Positions 49,718 to 58,010 of a stretch of 64,000 nucleotides of DNA are shown in pieces; within the stretch, counting starts at the first letter, position 1; the number at the start of each line of letters is the position of its first letter. The stretch is from Herbidospora mongoliensis (GTDB taxonomy: Bacteria > Actinomycetota > Actinomycetes > Streptosporangiales > Streptosporangiaceae), in contig NZ_BBXD01000012.1 in the NCBI RefSeq assembly GCF_001570545.1, forward strand, positions 27,194 through 91,193. Reading direction: 5' to 3'. Below the pieces are notes generated by a model that saw only the letters and a program-made list of their open reading frames with translations, did not search any database and was not told the DNA's origin. A program made the translations under genes and the position numbers.

Positions 49718-50935
49718 ATGAGCGACGTGCGTGCCGAGTATGAGGAGCTGAAGGCAAGGGGATTGAAGCTCGATCTGACCCGGGGCAAGCCCGCCTCCGC
49801 TCAGCTCGATCTGTCGACCCCGATGCTCTCCCTGCCCGGAACGTCCTTCCGCGCCGCCGACGGCACCGACACCCGCAACTACGGCGGCCTCAACGGGCTG
49901 GCCGAGCTGCGGTCCCTGTTCAGCGGCTTCCTGCAGGTGCCGGCGTCGCAGATCATCGTCGGGGGCAACTCAAGCCTGGCCCTCATGCACGACACGGTCG
50001 TCTACTGCCTGCTGGGAGTCCCTCTCGGCGGCGCCCGCAAGTGGGCCGACGAGGAGCGGGTGGCGTTCCTGGCCCCCGTCCCCGGATACGACCGGCACTT
50101 CGCGCTGTGCGAGCGGTTCGGGATCGAGCTCATCCCGGTGCCGATGACCCCGGCAGGGCCGGACATGGACGAGGTCGAGCGGCTCGTCGCCGCCGACCCG
50201 GCCATCAAGGGCATCTGGTGCGTGCCCAAGTACTCCAACCCCGACGGGACGACCTACTCGCCCGAGACCGTCGCCCGGCTGGCCGCCATGCCCACCGCCG
50301 CGGCTGATTTCCGGATCTTCTGGGACAACGCCTACGCCATCCACCACCTCTTCGACGAGGAGGCGGAGCTGGCCGACATCCTCACGCTGGCGACCGAGGC
50401 CGGGAACGCCAACCGGGTGTTCGTGTTCGGGTCGACGTCGAAGGTGACCCTGGCCGGGTCCGGGGTGTCGTTCTTCGGCGGGTCGCCCGAGACGATCGCC
50501 TGGTTCCTCGGCTACATGGGCAAGGGCACGATCGGCGCCGACAAGGTCAACCAGCTCCGGCACGTCGAGTTCCTCCGCGACGAAGACGGGGTGCGGGCCC
50601 ACATGCGCGCGCACGCCTCTCTCATCAGGCCCAAGTTCGAGGCCGTCGACGCGATCCTGTCCAAGGAGCTGTCCGGGCTGGCCACCTGGTCGTCGCCGCT
50701 GGGCGGATACTTCATCTCGCTGACGGTGCCTGAGGGGTGTGCCAAGGAAGTCGTCCGGCGGGCCGCCGAGGCGGGAATCGCGCTGACGCCCGCCGGCGCG
50801 ACGCACCCCTACGGGCAGGACCCGTCCGACTCGGTCATCCGGATCGCGCCCACCTTCCCTGACATGGCGGAGCTGGAGGCGGCGATCAGCGGACTGGCCG
50901 TCTGCGTGCGACTGGTCGCGGCCGAGCGCGGCTGA
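49718..50935 (+). CDS. Aminotransferase, aspartate aminotransferase type Ic-like
   Basis: PLP enzyme of 405 residues, fold type I. Recognisable parts are LDLTRGKPASAQLDLS at the start, RNYGGLNGLAELRSLFS, IIVGGNSSLALMHD, the cofactor Asp/Tyr segment FRIFWDNAYAIHHLFD and the PLP lysine in VFGSTSKVTLAGSG. Sequence style fits the type Ic aspartate aminotransferases of Corynebacterium and other actinobacteria. It starts at ATG 49718, 43 bp after the thrS-like gene, possibly in the same transcript. Confidence 0.88.
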   Translation: MSDVRAEYEELKARGLKLDLTRGKPASAQLDLSTPMLSLPGTSFRAADGTDTRNYGGLNGLAELRSLFSGFLQVPASQIIVGGNSSLALMHDTVVYCLLGVPLGGARKWADEERVAFLAPVPGYDRHFALCERFGIELIPVPMTPAGPDMDEVERLVAADPAIKGIWCVPKYSNPDGTTYSPETVARLAAMPTAAADFRIFWDNAYAIHHLFDEEAELADILTLATEAGNANRVFVFGSTSKVTLAGSGVSFFGGSPETIAWFLGYMGKGTIGADKVNQLRHVEFLRDEDGVRAHMRAHASLIRPKFEAVDAILSKELSGLATWSSPLGGYFISLTVPEGCAKEVVRRAAEAGIALTPAGATHPYGQDPSDSVIRIAPTFPDMAELEAAISGLAVCVRLVAAERG

Positions 50936-50970
50936 CCTCGTACGGAGTGTGTGCCTGATAGATATCGATC

Positions 50971-52338
50971 ATGGCGTTGCACTCCGGACATTCACACAAG
51001 CACCCGGCGTCGCGATCGGTCAATCCGGTCACGGCGCTGGGGCTTGATCTGACCGCTCCCACGCATCGGCTCTTCGACTCGCCGGTGCCCGCCGAGGCGG
51101 CGTGGCAGTTCGTCCACGACGAACTGATGCTGGACGGGAACGCCCGGCTGAACCTTGCCACGTTCGTGACGACGTGGATGGAGCCGCAGGCGGCCCGGTT
51201 GATGGCCGAGTGCGCCGACAAGAACATGATCGACAAGGATGAATATCCGCAGACCGCCGAATTCGAGCGGCGGTGCGTCTGCATCCTTGCCGACCTGTGG
51301 AACGCCCCTTCTCCTTCAGACGTGATCGGGACGTCCACCACCGGATCGAGTGAGGCCTGCATGCTGGCCGGGATGGCGCTCAAGCGGCGCTGGTCCGGGA
51401 CGGGGCGGCCCAACCTCGTCATGGGGGCCAACGTCCAGGTGTGCTGGGAGAAGTTCTGCAATTACTGGGAGGTCGAGCCCCGGCTTGTGCCCATGTCGGG
51501 GGAGCGCTTTCATCTCACGGCCGAGGAGGCCGTCAAGTACTGCGACGAGAACACCATCGGGGTGGTGGCGGTCCTCGGGTCGACGTTCGACGGCAGTTAC
51601 GAGCCCGTCGCGGAGATCTGCGCGGCGCTGGACGCATTGCAGGCCTCCCGGGGGTGGGACATTCCCGTGCATGTGGACGGGGCGTCCGGGGCGATGATCG
51701 CGCCCTTCCTCGATCCCGAGCTCGTCTGGGATTTCCGGCTGCCTCGGGTGGCTTCCATCAATACGTCCGGGCACAAGTACGGGCTGGTCTATCCCGGGGT
51801 GGGGTGGGTGCTGTGGCGGCACACGTCCTGCCTGCCGGAGGAGCTCGTCTTTCGGGTCAACTACCTGGGCGGGGACATGCCCACCTTCGCGCTGAACTTC
51901 TCCCGGCCCGGGGCTGAGGTGGTGGCGCAGTATTACAACTTCCTGCGGCTGGGGCACCAGGGGTATGCGGAGGTTCAGGGGATGTCACGTGCGGTGGCCA
52001 CCCATTTGGCACGGCGGATCGACGACTTCGGGGTGTTCCGGCTGATCTCCCGGGGGGACGAGCTGCCGGTGTTCGCCTTCACCACCGCTGACACGGTCAC
52101 GGCTTTTGACGTGTTCGATGTGTCGCGGCGGTTGCGGGAGCGGGGGTGGCTGGTGCCTGCCTATACGTTCCCGAAGGATCGGGAGGATCTGGCGGTGCTG
52201 CGGATCGTGGTGCGGAACGGGTTCACCCACGACCTGGCGGATCTGCTGCTGGACGATCTGGGGCGGGTGCTGCCGGAGCTGGAGGCGCAGCCGCATCCCA
52301 TGCATCGGGACATGAAGGCGACGGGGTTCCATCACTGA
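50971..52338 (+). CDS. gadB: Glutamate decarboxylase
   Basis: PLP-dependent enzyme of 455 residues that converts glutamate to GABA and CO2, consuming a proton. The PLP lysine is K269 in INTSGHKYGLVYPGVGW. IGTSTTGSSEACMLAGMALK and IPVHVDGASGAMIAPFL are the other cofactor segments. The C-terminal HPMHRDMKATGFHH resembles the GadB tail. No glutamate/GABA antiporter gene (gadC) is next to it. GABA would feed the same pool as the polyamine oxidation genes at 29-32 kb. Confidence 0.95.
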   Translation: MALHSGHSHKHPASRSVNPVTALGLDLTAPTHRLFDSPVPAEAAWQFVHDELMLDGNARLNLATFVTTWMEPQAARLMAECADKNMIDKDEYPQTAEFERRCVCILADLWNAPSPSDVIGTSTTGSSEACMLAGMALKRRWSGTGRPNLVMGANVQVCWEKFCNYWEVEPRLVPMSGERFHLTAEEAVKYCDENTIGVVAVLGSTFDGSYEPVAEICAALDALQASRGWDIPVHVDGASGAMIAPFLDPELVWDFRLPRVASINTSGHKYGLVYPGVGWVLWRHTSCLPEELVFRVNYLGGDMPTFALNFSRPGAEVVAQYYNFLRLGHQGYAEVQGMSRAVATHLARRIDDFGVFRLISRGDELPVFAFTTADTVTAFDVFDVSRRLRERGWLVPAYTFPKDREDLAVLRIVVRNGFTHDLADLLLDDLGRVLPELEAQPHPMHRDMKATGFHH

Positions 52339-52557
52339 GATTCGGTGAGAAGGGCTTCCCGCTGCTTGTCCAGGGCCTGATGGATGCGGTGGTCGCGGGC
52401 GGTGGCCTCTTTGAACCAGGCGATGGTGGCGGGCGCCACGGCGAGAATCTGGTTGTAGCTGAGGGCGGCCGGGTTCATTCCGAACACCAGGCCGGTCTTG
52501 AGAAGCGTGCCTGAGGATGACCCCGCTGGCCAACGCGGCCACGGAAGCTCCCGTCAC
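52332..52557 (-). pseudogene. Small membrane protein gene with apparent frameshift
   Basis: From GTG 52557 one frame encodes a hydrophobic start (VTGASVAALASGVIL). Around 52508-52515 the coding-like sequence moves to another frame, reading GTLLKTGLVFGMNPAALSYNQ and ending DKQREALLTESQ at 52332. The second frame has no standard start before an internal ATG. Joined, the two would make a single plausible protein of about 75 residues. It could be a recent indel, a sequencing error or a programmed shift. Its end overlaps gadB by 7 bp. Confidence 0.45.
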
Positions 52558-52585
52558 GATCGGATCACCGCCGCCCCCCGGCCCC

Positions 52586-53137
52586 CTACTGGGGGCGGGT
52601 GACGCGGAGTCGCGCGTCGGTGACGTTGTCGAAGCGGGAATCGCCGCCCCGGATCAGGACGAAGTGCGTTCGCACGTCGGCGCTGTAGGCCAGCAAGGTG
52701 CCGGACGGTGCGAGGTCGTCGCCGGTGAGCTCCTTGCCGGTGGGGAGGCGGGCGTTGAGCGCCGCGAGGGCCGCGACGGGATCGTCGGCGGGACCGGCGG
52801 TCGCCTCGAGATAGAGCGCCTCGGCGCCGCCTACGGGCGCGTGGGAGTCGAAGACCGTGATGGCCACGTCGGGGCGTTCGGCGAGGTTACGGGAATGCCT
52901 GCTGTCCGGTGACGACACCCAGTAGAGCCGGTCCTCGTCATGGGGGGCGAAGAAGACGGGAGTGGCCCACGGCAGCCCCTGGTGATCGGCGGTGGCGAGC
53001 ACGAGGTAGCGGCTGTCGGCGAGCAGTCGGGGGACCATCTCCCACATGCCGGTCACCGACGGTGGAGCCCCCGTGGTGAGGTCCTCGATCGGTGCGGTCC
53101 CGTGCTCGTCCGAGGGTGCCGCGCTCGAGCCCGCCAT
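52586..53137 (-). CDS. Pyridoxamine 5'-phosphate oxidase-fold flavin protein
   Basis: A 183-residue split-barrel protein: YLVLATADHQGLPWATPVFFAPHDEDRLYWVSSPDSRHSRNLAERPDVAITVFDS is the FMN-binding sheet typical of the family. Such proteins bind FMN or F420 and may be oxidases or reductases of small molecules; the arginine/serine pattern does not settle which. The ATG is followed by an N-terminal, probably flexible 25 residues. It stands alone on the minus strand. Confidence 0.8.
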   Translation of the reverse strand: MAGSSAAPSDEHGTAPIEDLTTGAPPSVTGMWEMVPRLLADSRYLVLATADHQGLPWATPVFFAPHDEDRLYWVSSPDSRHSRNLAERPDVAITVFDSHAPVGGAEALYLEATAGPADDPVAALAALNARLPTGKELTGDDLAPSGTLLAYSADVRTHFVLIRGGDSRFDNVTDARLRVTRPQ

Positions 53138-53351
53138 TGTTCCTCCTGTGATCGTCGGTGTACGTCACATCCTCGCGTCCGTCGCAGGGAGTGCCCGCTC
53201 TCTAATGGTCCATGCGATGACGGGTGGCGTCGCGCTCTTTGAGTCGCGGTAGCACCGTTTCCGGGTTCTGAAGAGGTCGTGAAATCGAGCCCACTGTCTG
53301 ATAGCAGGCACGGCGGGCCGGCCCTGTGTCGCGGTCTCAAAGCTCTGCGGC

Positions 53352-53371
53352 TTGTGACATCACCATCACAA
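53352..53371. promoter_or_regulatory. Inverted repeat TTGTGA-N8-TCACAA
   Basis: Perfect 6-bp arms (TTGTGACATCACCATCACAA) about 165 bp upstream of the phospholipase gene. It is reminiscent of a Crp-type site, but the spacer is 8 rather than 6. Confidence 0.35.
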
Positions 53372-53485
53372 AGAGTGTCGACAGTGGAGTTGTCAGATTG
53401 TAAAGAGTGATGTTTGGCGAATCTTGGGGCTGATCTTGATGTAGATCTGTTCCGGCGTCGGCGGTTGTTTCGCCTCATTGTTATG

Positions 53486-53501
53486 CAGTGGCAGGCCACT
53501 G
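53486..53501. promoter_or_regulatory. Short hairpin/palindrome CAGTGGC-AG-GCCACTG
   Basis: Perfect 7-bp arms with a 2-nt centre, 36 bp before the phospholipase ATG. It would lie in the 5' untranslated RNA and might fold, or serve as an operator. Confidence 0.35.
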
Positions 53502-53537
53502 CCGTCGAGGTTTCCCCACGGACAAAGGAAGAGCACC

Positions 53538-54059
53538 ATGGTCAAGCGCGCCCTTGCGATCGTCGCCCCTTCCCTCGCCACATTACTCGGATTAACACTC
53601 CCTGCATACGCGGTAACGCCGCAGCAAAAGCTCGCCACACTTTCCAGTTTCAGCCAGCCCACCTCCGCCAGCGCCAACAGCTGGCGGGCCGCCTGGCAGA
53701 ACCAGGGCGCCTGGGCCGACTACGGATTCGACTGGTCGACCGACCTGTGCTCCACCAGCCCCGACCAGCCGCTCGGCTTCGACTTCAGAATGCCGTGCCG
53801 CCGGCACGACTTCGGTTACCGCAATTACAAGGCCGTGGGACAGTTCCCGGCGAACAAATCGCGTATCGACGACGCGTTCTACTACGACATGAAGCAGATC
53901 TGTGCGCCGTATTCCACCATTCCCCGCGGCACCTGCAACAGTCTCGCCTGGACCTATTACCAGGCCGTGAAGCAGTTCGGCGCCCTCAATGTCACCGAAA
54001 CGCAGATCGAGCGCATCCGTCAGACCTCCGAGCAGGCGGCGCAGCCCGCCGAGAGCTGA
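53538..54059 (+). CDS. Secreted prokaryotic phospholipase A2
   Basis: Exported enzyme of 173 residues. The signal peptide spans residues 1-25 (MVKRALAIVAPSLATLLGLTLPAYA). The catalytic dyad is H90-D91 in MPCRRHDFGYRNY, the hallmark of Streptomyces violaceoruber-type PLA2, with the calcium-binding Asp upstream (DWSTDLCS) and four Cys for two disulfides. It hydrolyses the sn-2 ester of phospholipids outside the cell. AAAGGAAGAG precedes the ATG. A good terminator follows. Confidence 0.92.
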   Translation: MVKRALAIVAPSLATLLGLTLPAYAVTPQQKLATLSSFSQPTSASANSWRAAWQNQGAWADYGFDWSTDLCSTSPDQPLGFDFRMPCRRHDFGYRNYKAVGQFPANKSRIDDAFYYDMKQICAPYSTIPRGTCNSLAWTYYQAVKQFGALNVTETQIERIRQTSEQAAQPAES

Positions 54060-54070
54060 TCTGAGCCATG

Positions 54071-54109
54071 AGCCCGTGACCTGCGGATCGGCAGGGTCGC
54101 GGGCTTTTT
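54071..54109 (+). terminator. Rho-independent terminator after PLA2
   Basis: AGCCCGTGACC (54071-54081) pairs with GGTCGCGGGCT (54095-54105) with one G-T wobble, followed by TTTTTC, a classical intrinsic terminator and rare here in having a T-tract. Confidence 0.85.
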
Positions 54110-54130
54110 CTTTGCGACCACTACTCCGTG

Positions 54131-54165
54131 GTACTGTATAGCGGTACTCGGTACTACAGAGTACT
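54131..54165. promoter_or_regulatory. PadR operator region with four GTACT half-sites
   Basis: GTACT occurs at 54131, 54144, 54151 and 54161; the last two form GTACT-ACAG-AGTAC. A TATAGC -10-like box lies at 54137-54142. The array sits directly before the padR gene and probably mediates autorepression. Confidence 0.6.
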
Positions 54166-54188
54166 TGGAGGACGGAAGAGGGTCCGCG

Positions 54189-54515
54189 ATGGACGACCTG
54201 ACGGAGATGCTGAAGGGCACGCTTGAGGGCTGTGTGCTGGAGATCCTCGGCGGCGAGGAGACCTACGGATACGCCATCACGCGTCGGCTGAACGAACTCG
54301 GCTTCGCCGATGTCGTCGAGGGGACGGTTTACACCATCCTGCTGCGGCTGGAGAAGAACAGGCTGGTCCAGGTGACGAAACGACCGTCGGGGCTGGGGCC
54401 GCCGCGAAAGTTCTATGCGCTCAATGACGCGGGGCGGGCGGAACTCGCGGCGTTCTGGGCGAAGTGGGAGTACATCACTTCACGGATCGAGAAGCTCAAG
54501 GAGGGTGGGAGATGA
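54189..54515 (+). CDS. PadR-family transcriptional regulator
   Basis: A 108-residue winged-helix repressor: LKGTLEGCVLEILGGEETYGYAITRRLNELGFADVVEGTVYTILLRLEKNRLV and the wing KRPSGLGPPRKFYALNDAGRAEL match PadR family 1. ATG 54189 starts at the domain border. Its TGA overlaps the ATG of the DUF1048 gene (ATGA). An array of GTACT half-sites lies upstream. PadR next to DUF1048 is a recurrent arrangement; the sensed ligand is unknown. Confidence 0.93.
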   Translation: MDDLTEMLKGTLEGCVLEILGGEETYGYAITRRLNELGFADVVEGTVYTILLRLEKNRLVQVTKRPSGLGPPRKFYALNDAGRAELAAFWAKWEYITSRIEKLKEGGR

Positions 54516-54868
54516 ACTTGTGGGAGACCATGACCGGCAGTGATCTCACCAGGGATTTCAAGGCGTTCGAAGGTCGGGCCGCAGCATTGCCGGCCGACTA
54601 TCGGGCGGCATGGGAACAGATCAAGTGCCATCTCTTTCCTTATGGGGATTTCACGGGCCGGAACCTGATGCCGATTCTCGACGGCGCTCTGGGGCTGCTC
54701 GAAGAGACGGCGGCCGACGGGCGGAGCGTTCACGAGGTGCTGGGCGACGACATCGCGGGCTTCTGCGCGGCGCTGGCCGGAGGGGAAGGCGCCCGGAGTT
54801 TTCGCGACCGGTGGCGCGAGCAGTTGAACAGGAACGTCGCCAGGAAATTGGGCCGGCTGGGAGGCTGA
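54512..54868 (+). CDS. DUF1048 family protein, copy 1
   Basis: A 118-residue helical protein (DLTRDFKAFEGRAAALPADYRAAWEQIKCHLFPYGDFTG; SVHEVLGDDIAGFCAALAGGEGA). This family is small, cytosolic and of unknown function, and usually lies downstream of a PadR regulator. The ATG overlaps the padR stop by 4 bp and the second DUF1048 gene starts 1 bp after its stop, so the three form one operon. The two copies share the D-Y-x-x-x-W/Y-x-x-I pattern and the GDD helix and may form a heteromer. Confidence 0.88.
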   Translation: MNLWETMTGSDLTRDFKAFEGRAAALPADYRAAWEQIKCHLFPYGDFTGRNLMPILDGALGLLEETAADGRSVHEVLGDDIAGFCAALAGGEGARSFRDRWREQLNRNVARKLGRLGG

Positions 54869-54869
54869 C

Positions 54870-55196
54870 GTGGGCATCCAGGACATCATCGAAGGCAAGA
54901 AACAGTGGCGGGCGCACATGGCGCGGGTCAAGGCGCTGCCGCCGGATTATCAGATCGTCTACAAGGAGATTCAGCGATACTTCTTCAAGATCGGGCCTGT
55001 CGATCTGCATGACGGGACCCTGCTCTCGGGAATCCTCGATTTCTTCGAGGAGGGTGTCGCGGGCGGCAAGGGAGTCCTGGAACTCATCGGCGACGACGTC
55101 GCGGCCTTCTGCGACGACCTGGTCAAAGACTCGCGCACCTACGCGGAGGTCTACCAGGAGTCCATCAGAGGGGAATCCGGCCCGGCCGCGAAGTGA
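54870..55196 (+). CDS. DUF1048 family protein, copy 2
   Basis: A 108-residue paralogue of the preceding gene (GKKQWRAHMARVKALPPDYQIVYKEIQRYFFKIG; GKGVLELIGDDVAAFCDDLVKDSRTYAEVY). It starts at GTG directly after the first copy. The sequence is closer to the family core than copy 1. No catalytic or DNA-binding motif is seen. Confidence 0.88.
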   Translation: MGIQDIIEGKKQWRAHMARVKALPPDYQIVYKEIQRYFFKIGPVDLHDGTLLSGILDFFEEGVAGGKGVLELIGDDVAAFCDDLVKDSRTYAEVYQESIRGESGPAAK

Positions 55197-55320
55197 CCCC
55201 GGGCGCCGGTGGCTCGATGATCTGAAAGTCGCGCCCCTGCGAAAATCCATGCGTGCGGCAGCATCCGGGTGCCTTTGTCGGTGCCTGCATACTTGCCGCG
55301 TGTCGGAAACGCCTGTCGTT

Positions 55321-55998
55321 TCAGATCGAGGGATACGGGCGCAGGACCATGAGCGAGTCTTCCGAGCCCGCCACCATGGCGAAGGGAAACGCGTCGAGCT
55401 CAAGGCAGAGCGCGACGTCATCAGGATGAGTTCCCTGGCGCACACCCTCCGTCAGTTCGGCGGCGGCGCGTGACGTGCGGGCGCGGTGGAGGAACTCGGC
55501 GGCGTCCGTCTCGGCCCCGATGGCTCGGCGGGCGATGTATTGAGCACACGCCAGGTCTTCCTCGGCCTCACCGTCTTCGCCGGTGACGACGAAGGTGACG
55601 CTGTCGCTCTCGTGTGTCCGCAGGAGCCGGGCGGTGGCCTCCGCCACCACGAAACTGGCGCACAGCACCAGCGGGGTCTCCTTGACCGCGAGGACGCCGA
55701 CCGTCCCCGCCGTGGTCTTCTGCACGACGGTACGTCCGCCGAGGTCGGCGGACCGGAGCAGGCCCGGCGAATTGACCAGGTCGAACCCGGGCGTGGGCGG
55801 ACCGTCCTTGAGTGCCAGCCAGTCCGGGTGGGAGGCCTTGAGCGCCAGGGCTTCGTCCAGTGACCCGGCAAGAACGATCTTCTCCGCCCCTTGGGCGAAG
55901 GCCCAGGCGGCCACGGTGAAGGCGCGCATGACGTCGACCACGACCGCCACGGGCGGGGCTTCGGCCAGATCGGCGATGCCGAGGAAGTGAGTGTCCAT
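55321..55998 (-). CDS. 2-phosphosulfolactate phosphatase-like (ComB family)
   Basis: About 225 residues of the ComB family, named for a coenzyme M pathway phosphatase in archaea but widespread in bacteria with unknown role. Family motifs are [63 protein letters not shown] and the acidic [20 protein letters not shown] 55998 is preferred because homology begins there; the frame is open to 56082. No coenzyme M genes are nearby, so the reaction in this organism is uncertain. Confidence 0.83.
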   Translation of the reverse strand: MDTHFLGIADLAEAPPVAVVVDVMRAFTVAAWAFAQGAEKIVLAGSLDEALALKASHPDWLALKDGPPTPGFDLVNSPGLLRSADLGGRTVVQKTTAGTVGVLAVKETPLVLCASFVVAEATARLLRTHESDSVTFVVTGEDGEAEEDLACAQYIARRAIGAETDAAEFLHRARTSRAAAELTEGVRQGTHPDDVALCLELDAFPFAMVAGSEDSLMVLRPYPSI

Positions 55999-56157
55999 TC
56001 CGGTTATGGTCGCGCATGTCCGCCCGGGGAGAGAGCGCGACTTCAGCGCCACAACCGGACCGGCGAATTCGTCGATGCCCACGGTGCGACGTGGCTCCCA
56101 GCGATGCTCCTCAGGCCCGTTAAGGTGGCGCCAATCGAAGGGGAGGACGCGCTCGCC

Positions 56158-56613
56158 ATGAGGCTGACAGCCGTCACGGTATTTGCCGGTATTGCGGGCT
56201 TGTCGGCCTGCGGCGCCGCCGATTCCGCCGTTCGCATTCCGGTTGAACGCCCAAATGCGGAAATATCCTGCGTGTCATTCTTCTGCAAGATCGGCGATGA
56301 ACCGGCCATTCTCGTCCACGACCTGGAACCTGCGGATCTGGGGTCGCTGAACGCGCGGCTGTCCTGGCTCGAGAAGGAATCCTGCCTGGTCGCCGTCACC
56401 AAGGACAGAACCGTCGTCCCCATCTGGCCTCAGGGCACCACGCCCGTCCACACGCCTGAGGGAAGGCACGGCGTGAAGCCCCCGGGCAGAAGCGAGATCC
56501 TCGAGGGCGACGCCTTCAAGCAGGCGGGATCGTGGGTCGCAGGGGCCGAGGCGCCGCCGTCGGGCTGCGGCGGTCATGACGGGTTCTTCGCCGTCGACAG
56601 CTTCGAGTCGTAG
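56158..56613 (+). CDS. Putative lipoprotein of unknown function
   Basis: A 151-residue precursor with a lipobox at [11 protein letters not shown] (Cys about 19), so probably attached to the outer face of the membrane. The mature part has four more Cys ([25 protein letters not shown]) and no known domain. GGGGAGGA lies 9-11 nt before the ATG. Its last 40 bp overlap the convergent HxlR gene. Confidence 0.68.
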   Translation: MRLTAVTVFAGIAGLSACGAADSAVRIPVERPNAEISCVSFFCKIGDEPAILVHDLEPADLGSLNARLSWLEKESCLVAVTKDRTVVPIWPQGTTPVHTPEGRHGVKPPGRSEILEGDAFKQAGSWVAGAEAPPSGCGGHDGFFAVDSFES

Positions 56614-56978
56614 GCGTCGCGGGCGGTCAGCACGTCGGCGATGTGCGTGTCGGCCCACGTCGTGATCGCGTCGACCACGCCTTCGAGGCTGCGGCCCAGC
56701 GGCGTGAGCTCGTAGTCGACCCGTGGCGGCACCACCGCGTGGACCGTGCGGGTCACCAGCCCGTCGCGCTCCAGATTGCGAAGCGTCTGCGTCATCATCT
56801 TCGGGGTCACTCCCAGCATCTTCCGCGACAGTTCGGTGAACCGCAGCGGCCCGCCGCGCAGGTTCATCACGATCAGCGCGCTCCAGCTGTCGCCGATACG
56901 GTCGAGCAGCTGTCGGCTCGCGCAGTCTCTCAGGCTCTCCACCTGCTCACTATCCTCCAGGTGAGTACTGCACTTCAA
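56574..56978 (-). CDS. HxlR-family transcriptional regulator
   Basis: About 134 residues with the HxlR winged helix: ASRQLLDRIGDSWSALIVMNLRGGPLRFTELSRKMLGVTPKMMTQTLRNLERDGLVTRTV and the wing VPPRVDYELTPLGRSL. The Cys before the first helix (LRDCASRQ) is the redox-active site of related quinone- or aldehyde-sensing HxlR proteins. TTG 56978 has GAGGG upstream; GTG 56942 is an alternative. It diverges from the quinone-reductase gene, the same pairing as ytfH/qorB of Escherichia coli, so it most likely represses that gene. Confidence 0.9.
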   Translation of the reverse strand: MKCSTHLEDSEQVESLRDCASRQLLDRIGDSWSALIVMNLRGGPLRFTELSRKMLGVTPKMMTQTLRNLERDGLVTRTVHAVVPPRVDYELTPLGRSLEGVVDAITTWADTHIADVLTARDAYDSKLSTAKNPS

Positions 56979-57056
56979 GGTGCCCTCTATCGATCGGGAA
57001 GTAAGCTCTGACCTGGTCTGTTCCCTCGGTTACCTGAACTACGAGAGGAACCAGAG

Positions 57057-57887
57057 ATGACCTACCTCGTCACCGGCGCCACCGGACCCTTCGGTCGGCT
57101 CGCCATCGAGAGTCTGCTCCGCCGCGGCGTCCCCGCCGATCAGATCAGGGGAATCGGGCGGCAGATCGAGAAGGCCGCCGACCTGGGTGTGGAGATCCGC
57201 CAGGTCGACTACGAGGACAAGGAGACGCTCCGCCGCGCTTTCGACGGGGTGTCGAAGGTGCTGTTCGTGTCCGGGTCGGACCTGGCCCGGCGGCGCGGGC
57301 AGCATGAGAACGTCGTGGCCGCCGCCGTCGACGCGGGGGTGGAGCTGGTCGCGTACACGAGCGTTCTCAACGCGCCTGCTTCCACGATGCTGCTGGCCGA
57401 AGACCACCAGGCCACCGAGAAGCTGCTGACCGAGTCGGGGCTGCGGTCGGTGTTCCTGCGGAACGGCTGGTACTACGAGGTGTACACCGGCCAGCTGGCC
57501 ACCTATCTCGAACACGGGATCGCGGGCGCGGCCGGTGACGGGCTGGTCAGCGCGGCCGCTCGCGCCGACTTCGCCGACGCGGCCGCGGTGGTTCTCACCC
57601 AGGAACCCGAGAAGGGGGTGTACGAACTCGCGGCCGAGGTCTTCACCCTGGCGACCCTGGCCGATGAGGTCGCCAAGGCCTCCGGTAAGCCGGTCGAGTA
57701 CGCGTCGCTGAGCGCCGACCAGTATCGGGAGGTCCTCAAGGGCGCCGGGCTGCCCGCCGACATCGCCGACTTCGTGGTCGACATCGACCTCGGGATCGCG
57801 AGGGGCGACCTGGAGACCTCCAGCGACGACCTGGCGAAACTGCTGGGCCGTCCGCCCGTCTCGCTGCGGGACGCGCTCGCTCGGTAG
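57057..57887 (+). CDS. NAD(P)H:quinone oxidoreductase, QorB/NmrA-like
   Basis: Atypical SDR of 276 residues: the N-terminal cofactor loop is YLVTGATGPFGRLAIESLLRRG, followed by KVLFVSGSDLARRRGQHENVVAAAVDAGVELVAYTSVLNA and RNGWYYEVYTGQL. This matches NAD(P)H-dependent quinone reductases of the QorB (YtfG) type, which detoxify quinones. GAGAGGA precedes the ATG. The divergent HxlR gene, 78 bp away, is its probable redox-responsive repressor. Confidence 0.9.
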   Translation: MTYLVTGATGPFGRLAIESLLRRGVPADQIRGIGRQIEKAADLGVEIRQVDYEDKETLRRAFDGVSKVLFVSGSDLARRRGQHENVVAAAVDAGVELVAYTSVLNAPASTMLLAEDHQATEKLLTESGLRSVFLRNGWYYEVYTGQLATYLEHGIAGAAGDGLVSAAARADFADAAAVVLTQEPEKGVYELAAEVFTLATLADEVAKASGKPVEYASLSADQYREVLKGAGLPADIADFVVDIDLGIARGDLETSSDDLAKLLGRPPVSLRDALAR

Positions 57888-58010
57888 ACGAGAACCGGGC
57901 TGGTTCCGCACCAGGTAGGCGGCGGTGCCCAGCCCGGTCACATGGGCCACCGCCCCGGCGGCGGCCCCGCCGAGCCACTCCCACCGCCCGTCGAGGGCAT
58001 GAGCACCCCG
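57888..58010. other. Remnant-like stretch between two genes
   Basis: On the minus strand one frame encodes GRWEWLGGAAAGAVAHVTGLG, which looks like part of a membrane protein but lacks its own start and stop. This may be the tail of a decayed gene downstream of the DUF2064 gene. The plus strand has nothing convincing. Confidence 0.3.

Larger units (their letters stand above)
53138..53537. other. 400-bp intergenic region before the phospholipase gene
   Basis: This region is more AT-rich than the average and contains two symmetric elements listed separately (53352-53371 and 53486-53501). It otherwise shows no gene or RNA that I recognise. Confidence 0.4.

Noticed and set aside
48469-52338. A biosynthetic gene cluster suggested by a second ThrRS next to an aminotransferase and a decarboxylase
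   Set aside because: No core synthase, tailoring enzyme or transporter is present, and both neighbours are ordinary metabolic enzymes.
53352-53371. A classical Crp site (TGTGA-N6-TCACA)
   Set aside because: The spacer is 8 bp, so it is reported only as an inverted repeat.
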